Assembly: GCF_006538885.1 (NCBI RefSeq)
Contig: NZ_BJLY01000001.1
Location: 806,001-870,000 of the forward strand
Direction of reading: 5' to 3'
Length of the DNA: 64,000 nucleotides
Source: Gluconobacter roseus NBRC 3990
Lineage (GTDB): Bacteria; Pseudomonadota; Alphaproteobacteria; Acetobacterales; Acetobacteraceae
The notes beneath the pieces are model-generated. The model had not been told where the DNA came from. It saw only the letters and a list, made by a program, of their open reading frames with translations, and did not search any database. Every line of letters begins with the position of its first letter. Position 1 is the first letter of the stretch. Of the stretch, positions 1 through 7,944 are shown piece after piece. A program made the position numbers and the translations under genes.

Positions 1-1
1 C

Positions 2-2203
2 AGTCTTCATAACTACCAGACGACCCGCAGGGGCGCGATTTCGCTCTCCAATGACCTTCTGCGCAGCCAGCAGCGCTATGTGACGCAGGAGGTCAGCGAT
101 TATCTCGCCCCGGCCTCCATTGGCGCCCTGATCGCACAGGACATGTTCCGCGATCCGCTGACGAATGCCACGCCCGACACGTTCATGCTCTATGGCCGCT
201 CGATCCTGACGCATACGCCACAGGTAGACAGCTTCTATATCGCGAATGATCAGGGCCAGTTCTGGATGATCACGCGCCACGGTCAGGACGGGTTCGAGCA
301 GACCCATTTCCAGACCGATAATGGCAAGCAGGTCTATCACCACGTCTATACGGACAAGGACGGCAACGTTACGGGCGAAGGCGCAGACCCGGCGGACGGC
401 TATAATGTCGTCACCCGCCCGTGGTTCGCAAAAGCCGTCAAGCATCAGAATGATCCGGAGCGGCAGCTCCACTGGACCGATCCCTACGCCTATATTTCGA
501 CGCATCAGTTCATCATCACGGCCTCGCTCGCCTTTGACGGACATGACGGACACAAATCGGTTTTTGCGATCAATATCTCGCTGAACCAGCTGACGTCCTT
601 CCTTAACAAGCTTCAGGTTGGGCGCAGTGGGCAGGCCGTGATCGTGGACATGCACGGTCAGATCATCGCCGGGCACAATGTTGCGGTGGGGCAGGACCCG
701 AAGACTTTCGATCCGGGGAATGTGTTCCTCGATCCCAAGACACAGCCCGTCTTTACCCATGCGCTCAACCGCTTCCGCATCAAGGGGCCGGGCACGGGCG
801 TGGTGCAGGCGCGGGGCAGGAATTACGTCACCATTGCGTCTGAACTGCCTTTCGTGCACCGGCACTGGGTTCTGCTGCTGAATGCCCCGGAGAGCGATTT
901 TGCCGATTTCGCCCAAACGGCGCGGCGGCAGAATATCGGGTTCTCGCTGCTGGTCGTCGGACTGGCGTCCATTCTGGCGCTCGCGCTGGTTGCGCAGGGG
1001 CGGCATGTGGAGCGCCTGCGCAAACGGCTTCAGCGAGGACGGGATCAGGTCAGGGCGGAGAATGCCTCGTTACTGGAAATCGCCAGCACGCCGGATCTGT
1101 TCGATCCCGCGCATGAAGTGCCGATCCTGACCGAAGCCCTGACGGCCCGGACCAGCGCGCGGCGTGCCAGCCTGTGGCGACTGCTGCCCGATGGGGATCG
1201 CCTGCTCTGCGAGGATGCGTTCGATCCCGCGCGTGACGTGCACAGCACGGGTGTCGAGATCAGTCAGCGTGAAAACGGCAAGCTGTTCGAGGCTCTGGAA
1301 GAGGGGCATACCCTCTCAATCGCGGATGCGTCGCAGGACGAGCGGACGCAGAATTTCCAGCGCGTCATCATGCGGGCCGTAGGCGCCAATACGCTGCTGT
1401 TCCAGCCGGTTCGCAACGCGCACAAGACGGTTGGCGCGATCGTGCTGGAAGATCCGGGCCAGCCGGAGACGATGGAACACATCATCGCCATCGTGGCGTC
1501 CATCGTGGCCCTGCGCTTTGCCAAACCGTTTGACGGGGCCGCGGAAGACGGCAAAACCGGCCTTACGGTTCCGGCGGAAAAGCATGACACGCGCTTTGAC
1601 GAAGGCTTTCTGCTGGCCCCGTCGGATACGACAGCCGGAGAGCCGGTGGCGGCGGGTGTCTATCCGCAGGTCCCGGTCATGGTCATTTCCTTCGTGGACC
1701 CTTACGCGCCGGATCGCGACAGCATCGCGCGCGCCATGAACGTCATCCGTGCTCTCAGTCTGGAAATCCAGAAGATCGCGCGCGACAGCGGGCTGTTCTC
1801 GGTTCAGGTGGTGAGCAACCGTCTCGTCCTCGTGGGCGGTTGCTCGCAGACGCCAGACCCGTCTGCGGCCGTCCGGCTGGCGGATGCTGCGGTCTCGATC
1901 CGCGAAGCCTGCCTGTCCTCGCTGGCCGCGGCGGATCTGGACCCCGTCTTCCGGATTGGCATGGATGTCGGGTCAGTCATGGCCTCCGAACTCGGAGAAT
2001 CGCCATCGGTCTTCAATATCTGGGGGGATGCGCTCAACGGTGCCGAACTCCTGACCGGCAGCGCGCCGGATGCGGGCACGATCCAGGTCTCCGAGCAGGC
2101 CTATATGATCCTGCGTGAACATTTCCTCTTCCGCGCCAGAGGCATGTTCTACCTTCCCAACAGCGGGATCACCCGCAGCTTCATTCTGGCGGGCCGTCGA
2201 TGA
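2..2203 (+). CDS. Membrane receptor with Cache, GAF and degenerate class III cyclase domains (5' truncated)
   Basis: The frame is open from the first bases of the window, so the N-terminus lies outside; an internal GTG at 80 is only a possible start. Visible order over about 733 residues: an extracytoplasmic double-Cache-like region (about 1-285), one membrane helix (about 311-331, rich in Leu/Ala/Val), a GAF-like domain (about 355-520) and a C-terminal adenylate/guanylate-cyclase-like domain (about 560-725, with RIGMDVGSV and WGDALN). The first metal Asp seems kept (SFVDPY). The second reads SNRLVLVG where GD is usual, and the catalytic Arg four residues after the Asn is missing (LNGAELL), so cyclase activity is doubtful. 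The stop overlaps the next ATG (ATGA), which suggests translational coupling to the MCE transport genes. Confidence 0.8.
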   Translation, partial: SLHNYQTTRRGAISLSNDLLRSQQRYVTQEVSDYLAPASIGALIAQDMFRDPLTNATPDTFMLYGRSILTHTPQVDSFYIANDQGQFWMITRHGQDGFEQTHFQTDNGKQVYHHVYTDKDGNVTGEGADPADGYNVVTRPWFAKAVKHQNDPERQLHWTDPYAYISTHQFIITASLAFDGHDGHKSVFAINISLNQLTSFLNKLQVGRSGQAVIVDMHGQIIAGHNVAVGQDPKTFDPGNVFLDPKTQPVFTHALNRFRIKGPGTGVVQARGRNYVTIASELPFVHRHWVLLLNAPESDFADFAQTARRQNIGFSLLVVGLASILALALVAQGRHVERLRKRLQRGRDQVRAENASLLEIASTPDLFDPAHEVPILTEALTARTSARRASLWRLLPDGDRLLCEDAFDPARDVHSTGVEISQRENGKLFEALEEGHTLSIADASQDERTQNFQRVIMRAVGANTLLFQPVRNAHKTVGAIVLEDPGQPETMEHIIAIVASIVALRFAKPFDGAAEDGKTGLTVPAEKHDTRFDEGFLLAPSDTTAGEPVAAGVYPQVPVMVISFVDPYAPDRDSIARAMNVIRALSLEIQKIARDSGLFSVQVVSNRLVLVGGCSQTPDPSAAVRLADAAVSIREACLSSLAAADLDPVFRIGMDVGSVMASELGESPSVFNIWGDALNGAELLTGSAPDAGTIQVSEQAYMILREHFLFRARGMFYLPNSGITRSFILAGRR

Positions 2204-3024
2204 AAATGCTGCGCAATTTCGACCGGATCACGATGGTCCGGAGCATGCTGGTGCATCTGGGATATTTCTCCCGCACGCAGATGCGCTTCACGCTCATGAT
2301 GATCGGTGCCGGCTGGGGCATCATGCGTGAGGCCACCCGGCTGACGACCTGGCGGCGGACAGTGCGGATCGAGTTCTGGACATCCCTGCATCAGGCTGTG
2401 GGTGGCGGGATCCTGAGTACGCTGGTGACGGCGGCGCTGACGGGCTTCGGTATCGTGGCCCAGACCGTCTACTGGCTCGGCTTTGCGGGCATGGCGCAGA
2501 TGACGGGGTCCATCCTGTCCACGGTGCTGGTGCGTGAGATCGCGCCGGTTCTGGTGGGGGTGATCCTGCTGGGACGCTCCGGGATGTTGATGCTCACCGA
2601 ACTGGGAACCCTGACGACGGGCGGGCAGATGCGGGCCATGACCGGGATGGGCATTGATCCGTTCATTTCCTTTCTGGTGCCACGCAGTCTGGCCCTGACA
2701 ATCAGCGGCTTTACGCTCGGTGTCATTTTTAGCGTAACTGCACTTCTGGTTGGCTATGCGGTCTGCCGCGTCGAGGATGCGATTACGATGCCGATCTGGG
2801 CGTTTCTGGATCAGGTCGTCAGCAGTGTGAAGCCAATCGACTATTTCGTGATCCCGGCGAAGTTCGTTTTCAGCGGTTATGCCGTGGGCGTCTGCTCGTG
2901 CCTGTCGGGCATGGACGTGACGACAGAAGACGATCTGTCGAGCATGATGCCGCGCGGATTTGCACGCGGGATGCTGTCGATCATGGCCATCAACGTGGTC
3001 TTCAGTGTGTGTTTCGATGGCTGA
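2200..3024 (+). CDS. mlaE: MlaE-family ABC transporter permease
   Basis: 274-residue polytopic inner-membrane protein of the MlaE/YrbE family, the permease of Mla-type (MCE) systems that move phospholipids or other lipids between the inner and outer membranes. The family core is visible: a helix-rich segment around SILSTVLVREIAPVLVG, then the small-residue stretch LTELGTLTTGGQMRAM that resembles the ATPase-coupling loop. The ATG at 2200 overlaps the upstream stop by 4 bp. It is followed by an ATPase-like gene and an MCE protein in the usual operon order. Family assignment is firm; the transported lipid is unknown. Confidence 0.88.
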   Translation: MKMLRNFDRITMVRSMLVHLGYFSRTQMRFTLMMIGAGWGIMREATRLTTWRRTVRIEFWTSLHQAVGGGILSTLVTAALTGFGIVAQTVYWLGFAGMAQMTGSILSTVLVREIAPVLVGVILLGRSGMLMLTELGTLTTGGQMRAMTGMGIDPFISFLVPRSLALTISGFTLGVIFSVTALLVGYAVCRVEDAITMPIWAFLDQVVSSVKPIDYFVIPAKFVFSGYAVGVCSCLSGMDVTTEDDLSSMMPRGFARGMLSIMAINVVFSVCFDG

Positions 3025-3736
3025 ACCTGACGACGTTTTTCCGAATTCGCTCGATGCCCGTCTGGAGCTTCTGGATGCGCGGCCGCGCTTTGATGAAAGT
3101 GGACTGGTTTCCAGCCGCTATAATCTGCGTCTCAATTCGGGGGAATGTGCCCTGATCGAGTGTCGGGACATGGGGCAGGCGGCCCTGTTTGCGGATATGT
3201 GCGTCGGTCTGATCCCGCTCGATGACGGGCATATCCGCTGCATGGGGCTCGACTGGGCCGATCTGGACGAACGGCGCAGCAATGCACTGCGGGGCCGGAT
3301 TGGTCGCGTGGTGATGACAGGTGGTTGGGTGGATCTTTACGGGACCCATATGAACATCCTGTGGCCACAGCTGCACCATACCCGCACGCCGATCGAAAAG
3401 CTTCAGGCCCAGGCGGTGCATCTGGCCGTGCGGCTCGGCCTGCCAGGCCTGCCGGTCGTCCCTCCAAACCGCCTGTCCTCCATGGACAGGCAGCGCGCGG
3501 CCTGTGTCCGGTCCATGCTGGGCGAGCCTGCGCTTCTGCTTCTGGAACACCCGATGGAAGGGGCGTCCGTCAGTCTGATGGAGGCGTTCCTGTCTCTTGT
3601 GACCGATCTGCGGGACCGGGGATGCGCGGTCGTGTGGATGGCTCCGGATGAAAGCGGGTGGGGGGATTATGCGTCCGACGCCACCATCCGCCTGCGCCTT
3701 TATGATGACGGACTGTTTTCGATGCGAGGTTCCTGA
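3017..3736 (+). CDS. Degenerate ABC ATPase-like protein of the MCE operon (probable pseudo-ATPase)
   Basis: 239 residues from the ATG at 3017, which overlaps the permease stop by 8 bp. Position and length match MlaF, the ATPase of Mla systems. The fold pattern is recognisable, but every nucleotide-handling motif is altered. Where Walker A should be it reads LNSGECALIECRDMGQAAL, with no GxxxxGK[ST]. The signature region reads LSSMDRQRAA. The Walker B region reads ALLLLEHP, so the terminal Asp and catalytic Glu are absent. The switch His region reads WMAPDES. The frame is intact and packed within the operon, so this looks like a maintained protein and not a decayed gene. It may have a structural role, with ATP hydrolysis supplied by another ATPase. 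Confidence 0.72.
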   Translation: MAEPDDVFPNSLDARLELLDARPRFDESGLVSSRYNLRLNSGECALIECRDMGQAALFADMCVGLIPLDDGHIRCMGLDWADLDERRSNALRGRIGRVVMTGGWVDLYGTHMNILWPQLHHTRTPIEKLQAQAVHLAVRLGLPGLPVVPPNRLSSMDRQRAACVRSMLGEPALLLLEHPMEGASVSLMEAFLSLVTDLRDRGCAVVWMAPDESGWGDYASDATIRLRLYDDGLFSMRGS

Positions 3737-4692
3737 TGTTTCGCGTACGCCAGACCGAGACCGCCCGTCCGCTCTTTCAGAACCGCTATGCGGATGAATG
3801 GGTCGGGCTGCTTGTCCTTGCCGCGATCGTCCTGTTCTCAGTGGCCGTCGTAGAGGCGGGTTTCCTGCGCCAGTGGCTGACGCCGGAAAAGAAACTGCAT
3901 TTCGTGCTGCCGGAAAGTGGCGTGGCGGGGCTGGCGATCGGCAATGACATCGAGGTCATGGGTGTTCACGCAGGGGAAATCCGTCGCCTCAAGCTCAACG
4001 AAACGGGGCGGATGTATGCCGAAGGGGATCTGGACCCGCAGTTCGCCAACTTCATCCGGCAGGACAGCACGGCCATCATTCGCCATCGCTTGATCGTGGC
4101 GGGAGCGAGCTATATCGAACTGGGTCGGGGCAAGGGCAAGCCGCTGGACTGGGACTATGCCGTCTTGCAGGCGACGGTTGAAGCCAACCCGGCGGATGTG
4201 ATTACCCAGACGGTCACGGATCTGCGCAACAAGCTCGTACCGGCCATGAACAACGTCCAGCTCATCACGGCGCAGGTCAACGACATGCTGACCGACATGC
4301 GCAAAGGACAGGGAACGATTGGCGGGTTGCTGGTCAAGGATGACGTGCTCGACAAGGCCAATGCTGCGCTGGCTCATCTCGATACGGTCATCGCGGATCT
4401 CAGACCCATTGAAAAACAGGCGGGAGGAATCATGACCAAGGCTGACGGCACGATGGCCAATGCCAGGGCCGCGACGGCAAGCCTGCGTCAGAGCATGCCG
4501 CAGGTTCAGCAGACCGTGGCCCACGCCAATACGGCGACCGCACAGCTTCCGGCCCTGTTGGCGCAGGCGGAGGCCAGTGCGAGCAGTCTGCGCAAGCTGA
4601 CGGATCAGTTGCGGGGGCTCTGGCTGCTGGGCGGCGGCGGGGCGAAACAGGAGCCCTCGCGCCGACTGCCGGCGCAGGCGGTGCGGCCATGA
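3736..4692 (+). CDS. mlaD: MlaD-family MCE domain lipid-transport protein
   Basis: 318 residues. An N-terminal membrane anchor (about 17-40) is followed by one MCE domain (about 50-125, FVLPESGVAGLAIGNDIEVMG) and a long helical tail (about 150-290) rich in Ala/Gln. MCE proteins form periplasmic hexameric rings or tunnels that pass lipids from the permease. Its start shares one base with the preceding stop (TGATG). The tail is longer than in E. coli MlaD and resembles proteins that build helical barrels. The C-terminus is Pro/Arg rich. The substrate cannot be told from sequence. Confidence 0.87.
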   Translation: MFRVRQTETARPLFQNRYADEWVGLLVLAAIVLFSVAVVEAGFLRQWLTPEKKLHFVLPESGVAGLAIGNDIEVMGVHAGEIRRLKLNETGRMYAEGDLDPQFANFIRQDSTAIIRHRLIVAGASYIELGRGKGKPLDWDYAVLQATVEANPADVITQTVTDLRNKLVPAMNNVQLITAQVNDMLTDMRKGQGTIGGLLVKDDVLDKANAALAHLDTVIADLRPIEKQAGGIMTKADGTMANARAATASLRQSMPQVQQTVAHANTATAQLPALLAQAEASASSLRKLTDQLRGLWLLGGGGAKQEPSRRLPAQAVRP

Positions 4693-5591
4693 ATCGGGTT
4701 CTCCTGGGATGCACCGCCCTGATGGTCCTGACGCTTGCTGGCTGTTCATCATCGACTGCGACGAAAGGTCCAAAGCCGGACCAGCCTTACGAAGACGCCA
4801 TGGACACGGGCAAAAGCGTGTATGAGATCGGTCAGGCCTCGCAGGCCGAGGCCCAGTACCGGACAGCCATGGATCGTGCGCTGATGCGGGACGATGCGGC
4901 GGGCATCCATGAGGCCGGTTTTAATCTGGCGACCGTCCTGCTGGCGCAGGATCAGCCCCGCAAGGCTTTGCAGAGCCTGAGTACGACAGAGGCCGCACTG
5001 AGCCTGCGCAATTTTTCCGATACATCCGATCTGGCCGTGATCCGTGCGGCTGCGCTTTACCGGCTTCATGATACGGTATTCGCGTCGCAGGCCGTGGACC
5101 GCGCCCTTCAGTCTTCGGATATGGGCATCCGCGAACGGGCGCTTTACCTGTCGGGGCTGATCGCAGCGGACCTGAGGCAGGACACGGTTCTGGACCGGCG
5201 TGTGAACGATCTGGCGGGATTTCATACAACCAGCGCGACAGTTGATCAGCAAGAACTGACAGCCCGCCTGAACCTGCTTCGGAGGCAGCCGGAACTGGCC
5301 TATAGCGGAGCGCTATCGGTGGTGAAGAGTCGCCGGGATGCGCTGGATTATCGCGGAATGCGCCGGGCGCTTACACTCGCGGCTGATGCTGCCGAGGCGG
5401 CAGGACACCTTCCGCAGGCCACGGCGCTTCGTCAGGAAGAACAGATCAGCAAACAGGTGGCTGTGAAACAGGCCGGGGAAAATGGCGGTGCTGCGGGAGA
5501 TGCTCCTGCGCCCGGATCAGTCCCGGCCAAAGTTACGGTGCAGGTGCATGGTACGCCTGCCGATCAGTCAGGCCTTGGGGCTGGTGACTGA
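4689..5591 (+). CDS. TPR-like lipoprotein of the MCE operon
   Basis: 300 residues with a lipoprotein signal peptide; the lipobox LTLAGCSS places the modified Cys near residue 19. The mature part is helical, with Ala/Leu periodicity of tetratricopeptide type (for example QAEAQYRTAMDRAL and AAALYRLHDTVFASQAV), and ends in a low-complexity Gly/Ala/Pro tail. Its ATG overlaps the mlaD stop by 4 bp, so it belongs to the same operon. Mla-type operons often end with an outer-membrane lipoprotein; by position this may be the partner, but it is not the usual ABC-type auxiliary lipoprotein by sequence. A hairpin terminator follows directly. Confidence 0.72.
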   Translation: MNRVLLGCTALMVLTLAGCSSSTATKGPKPDQPYEDAMDTGKSVYEIGQASQAEAQYRTAMDRALMRDDAAGIHEAGFNLATVLLAQDQPRKALQSLSTTEAALSLRNFSDTSDLAVIRAAALYRLHDTVFASQAVDRALQSSDMGIRERALYLSGLIAADLRQDTVLDRRVNDLAGFHTTSATVDQQELTARLNLLRRQPELAYSGALSVVKSRRDALDYRGMRRALTLAADAAEAAGHLPQATALRQEEQISKQVAVKQAGENGGAAGDAPAPGSVPAKVTVQVHGTPADQSGLGAGD

Positions 5592-5594
5592 AAA

Positions 5595-5641
5595 AGAAAA
5601 GGCGTCAGACCCGGATTGTACGGGTTCTGACGCCTTTTTTC
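5595..5641. terminator. Bidirectional intrinsic terminator
   Basis: Stem GGCGTCAGA-CCCG (from 5601) pairs with CGGGTTCTGACGCC (ending 5634) with one bulged base, flanked by an A-rich tract on the left and TTTTTT on the right. It lies between the convergent lipoprotein gene and the small secreted protein gene and can serve both strands. Confidence 0.9.
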
Positions 5642-5652
5642 TCAAGTAAAAC

Positions 5653-5943
5653 TCAGAACTGGCCGCGGGTATTTCCTGTCCGCTTGGCTTCGTCTTCGCA
5701 CATATAGCTTCCATGTGAAGTGGCGCCGTACCAGAAGCTGCCCTGTACATGGTAAACATGGGTTGCCGTGTTGACCCAGACCTGGTTGCAGGTCTCGCTG
5801 TTCCGGGTGTCTGCGGCCTGTGTGACTTGGGGCTTTCCTTCTGATGGTGCGCTGACAACGGCGTTTTCGACTTTCGAATCCTGAGCGACGGCCGTTCCGC
5901 CGAGAAGTCCGAGGACGAAGAAAGAAGCGAGCACCGTTTTCAT
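5653..5943 (-). CDS. Small secreted protein with a VWVNT...WYG...YM motif
   Basis: 96 residues with a clear signal peptide (cleavage likely after AVA, about residue 20). The C-terminal half carries VWVNTATHVYHVQGSFWYG followed by TSHGSYMCEDEA. This resembles the short repeat, roughly VWVNTxSxVYHxxGxxWYGxTxxGxYMxExEA, found in many small secreted bacterial proteins; its function is unknown. Two Cys (NSETCNQ and YMCED) could form a disulfide. AAGGA lies 8 bases before the ATG and a TATAAT-like element sits on this strand at 5998-6003. The gene is monocistronic. Confidence 0.7.
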   Translation of the reverse strand: MKTVLASFFVLGLLGGTAVAQDSKVENAVVSAPSEGKPQVTQAADTRNSETCNQVWVNTATHVYHVQGSFWYGATSHGSYMCEDEAKRTGNTRGQF

Positions 5944-6090
5944 GGAAGAATTCCTTATCGGGTATCAGTAGCTGCCTTCAGATTATGTAAAGGGGAAATT
6001 ATATCCAAATCACGAACGGGTAATTATAATGTAAAAGAATAACATTCATGTTAATTCACAAGTAACGGATCTGTTATCAGTGATCTTGTC

Positions 6091-7657
6091 TTACAGGTTC
6101 CCAAGAACCTTCAGGCCGACCAGTGTTGCATTCGGAATGACGGAGGTCTGGCCGGGGCGCATCATGTATTCGAACTCCGGTTGCAGCACGAGACCGGGAC
6201 GGATGGGGACGCCGTAATAGGCTTCCAGAATGGCCGAATGGGTCTGCGGACCGTTGACGAAGGCCCCCATGGACATGCCCGCAAGCTGTCTCAGACGCTG
6301 ACCGACCGTGATGGCCGGGCTCATCTGGTAATAGGAATACATCACGCCGAACCGGTCGAACGGCCGGCGGGGGATGATCCCCAGCAGCGATGCGCCGACA
6401 TAGACCTGATCCGAGAACGTCGAGACGCTGGGCGTATTGTGCACATAGCCGGCGAGGATGTAGCCGCCTGCCATCTGATGCTGTCCGCCCTTGCGATACA
6501 CCATCTGGTCCGCTTCGATATAGAACGTGTCGCGCGGTTTGTTGGCGTCGTGGATCACGTCCTTTGCAAACATTGCCGGAATGGTGCCGAGCCGATCCGC
6601 ATAAGGCGACGTGTCATGCGCGAAGCCGAGCTTGTAATGACCCGGAAGGTTGTCTGGACCGATAAAGGGCTCCCAGGTCAGTTCGATTGGAAGCATGACA
6701 CCGGTTGAGTGCTCACTGCCCCAGGCCCAGCCGCTGGGATTTTCCGTCAGCGCGCCAACCCGGTAGACGCCGGTTCGCAGGGTCAGGTCACGTGTGGGTT
6801 TGATACGCAGCGTGCCGCCCCAGTTGGCTTTCGGATAAACGCTCCAGCCTTCGTCGGCCTTGATGGCAGGGGGGCGCGGAACACTGCACCATGAATGTGC
6901 AGAGCAGCACGGAGGTCGCATAGGTATGCGTCAGCGTGATGCGGCCGATATTGATGTTGATGCGGTTATTAAAAAACGATTTCTCAAGATAGATGTCCGC
7001 CAGATGGGCCGCCGCATGACCTGAGAGGCTGTAGACTTCACTCAGCAGGATGTGGTGCTCGCCAACATGGTCGTAGGACACTTCGCGACCGGCGCGCTCC
7101 ATCATCACTGCGTGCAGGATCCAGCCATCCAGCCCCAGCAGCCGACCCAGATCCCAGCGTGTATTGAACGTCAGTTCATGGGCGTAGGACATACCCTTGC
7201 TGATGCCGCCGCCGACATTCGCCATGGCTTCTCCCTTGTAGGAGAACTCGAAGCTGAAACCGCGCTCTGCCAGCCAGTTCCGATAGGGCGAGAGCTGGGG
7301 TGCAATATGACCGAACGCTTCTGCCGGGACGTAATAACCGGCTGTCAGGTCACTGCGGCGCAGGGCATCGTCATTGCGGTTGAGGAGGGAGGAGATGCTC
7401 TCCGTATCAAAGATTGCCCCGAGATGATCGGCAGATGGCGCGGGTGGATGGGGACGGGTGGCCGATTTGGACTGCGTCCGGGCTGCTGGATGAGACATGC
7501 CGGGTGTTGTGGATGGAAGCTGTCGGACAGATGCGCCCGGAGCAGTCTGTGCGGATGACGGAGTGATGTCCTGAGCATGAAGTGTCAGGGGAGCGGTGGC
7601 GATAGCTGTAAGAACATTGATCTGCAGGAAGACTTTTGAAAAATATTTACAGGACAT
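6091..7657 (-). pseudogene. oprB: OprB-family carbohydrate porin, frameshifted in a poly-C tract
   Basis: The first 260 or so codons (from 7657, signal peptide ending near TLHAQ) read as the N-terminal half of an OprB porin and run to TFMVQCSAPP. The rest (FYIEADQMVYRKGG, YILAGYVHNTP, VIPNATLVGLKVLGN) continues in another frame. The switch falls at six C's on the coding strand (plus-strand G run 6869-6874). The whole locus is 1567 nt, one base more than a multiple of three, and deleting one C restores an open frame of about 521 codons, the usual OprB length. OprB porins allow sugar diffusion across the outer membrane. The change could be a true mutation, phase variation or a sequencing error. 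A good Shine-Dalgarno (AGGAAAG) precedes the ATG. Confidence 0.85.
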
Positions 7658-7713
7658 TTCTGGTATTCTTTCCTGCGGTCATAATCACTATGGCGCATTA
7701 CTTCAAATAAAGC

Positions 7714-7761
7714 AGACCAAAACGCAGCACCCAAAAGAGGGTGGGTGCGCGTTTCTGGTCT
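7714..7761 (-). terminator. Long imperfect hairpin upstream of the porin gene
   Basis: Left arm 7714-7732 (AGACCAAAACGCAGCACCC) pairs with right arm 7743-7761 with one bulge on each side and a 10-nt loop. On the minus strand it is followed by GCTTTATTTG. It lies after the Hsp70-like gene and 57 nt before the porin start, so it may be a terminator for the former or a leader structure of the latter. Confidence 0.55.
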
Positions 7762-7781
7762 TTCAGGGAAAGATAAAGTCC

Positions 7782-7829
7782 TTAATGAAGAAAATTCCCA
7801 ATCACATAATCTGGAATTTTCTTCACTAA
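7782..7829. repeat. 17-bp inverted repeat in an AT-rich intergenic region
   Basis: TTAATGAAGAAAATTCC at 7782-7798 and its reverse complement with one mismatch at 7813-7829, separated by 14 bp. No T tract follows on either strand. It sits in the 287-bp gap between the Hsp70-like gene and the porin. It could be an operator or an mRNA structure. Confidence 0.75.
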
Positions 7830-7944
7830 ATAAAAAAGTGCAATTTGAAGTGTTAGACTTGTGCTGTTATTCCATATTTCCTTGACAGGGCAATCACGGA
7901 TTGTGGGACATGGCGTGTCAGGGAGGAAAGCGGCCGGGCGTGTT

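Noticed and set aside
7782-7829. Inverted repeat as the ends of an insertion sequence or MITE
   Set aside because: The arms are only 14 bp apart with no target duplication or transposase trace, so a mobile element is not supported.
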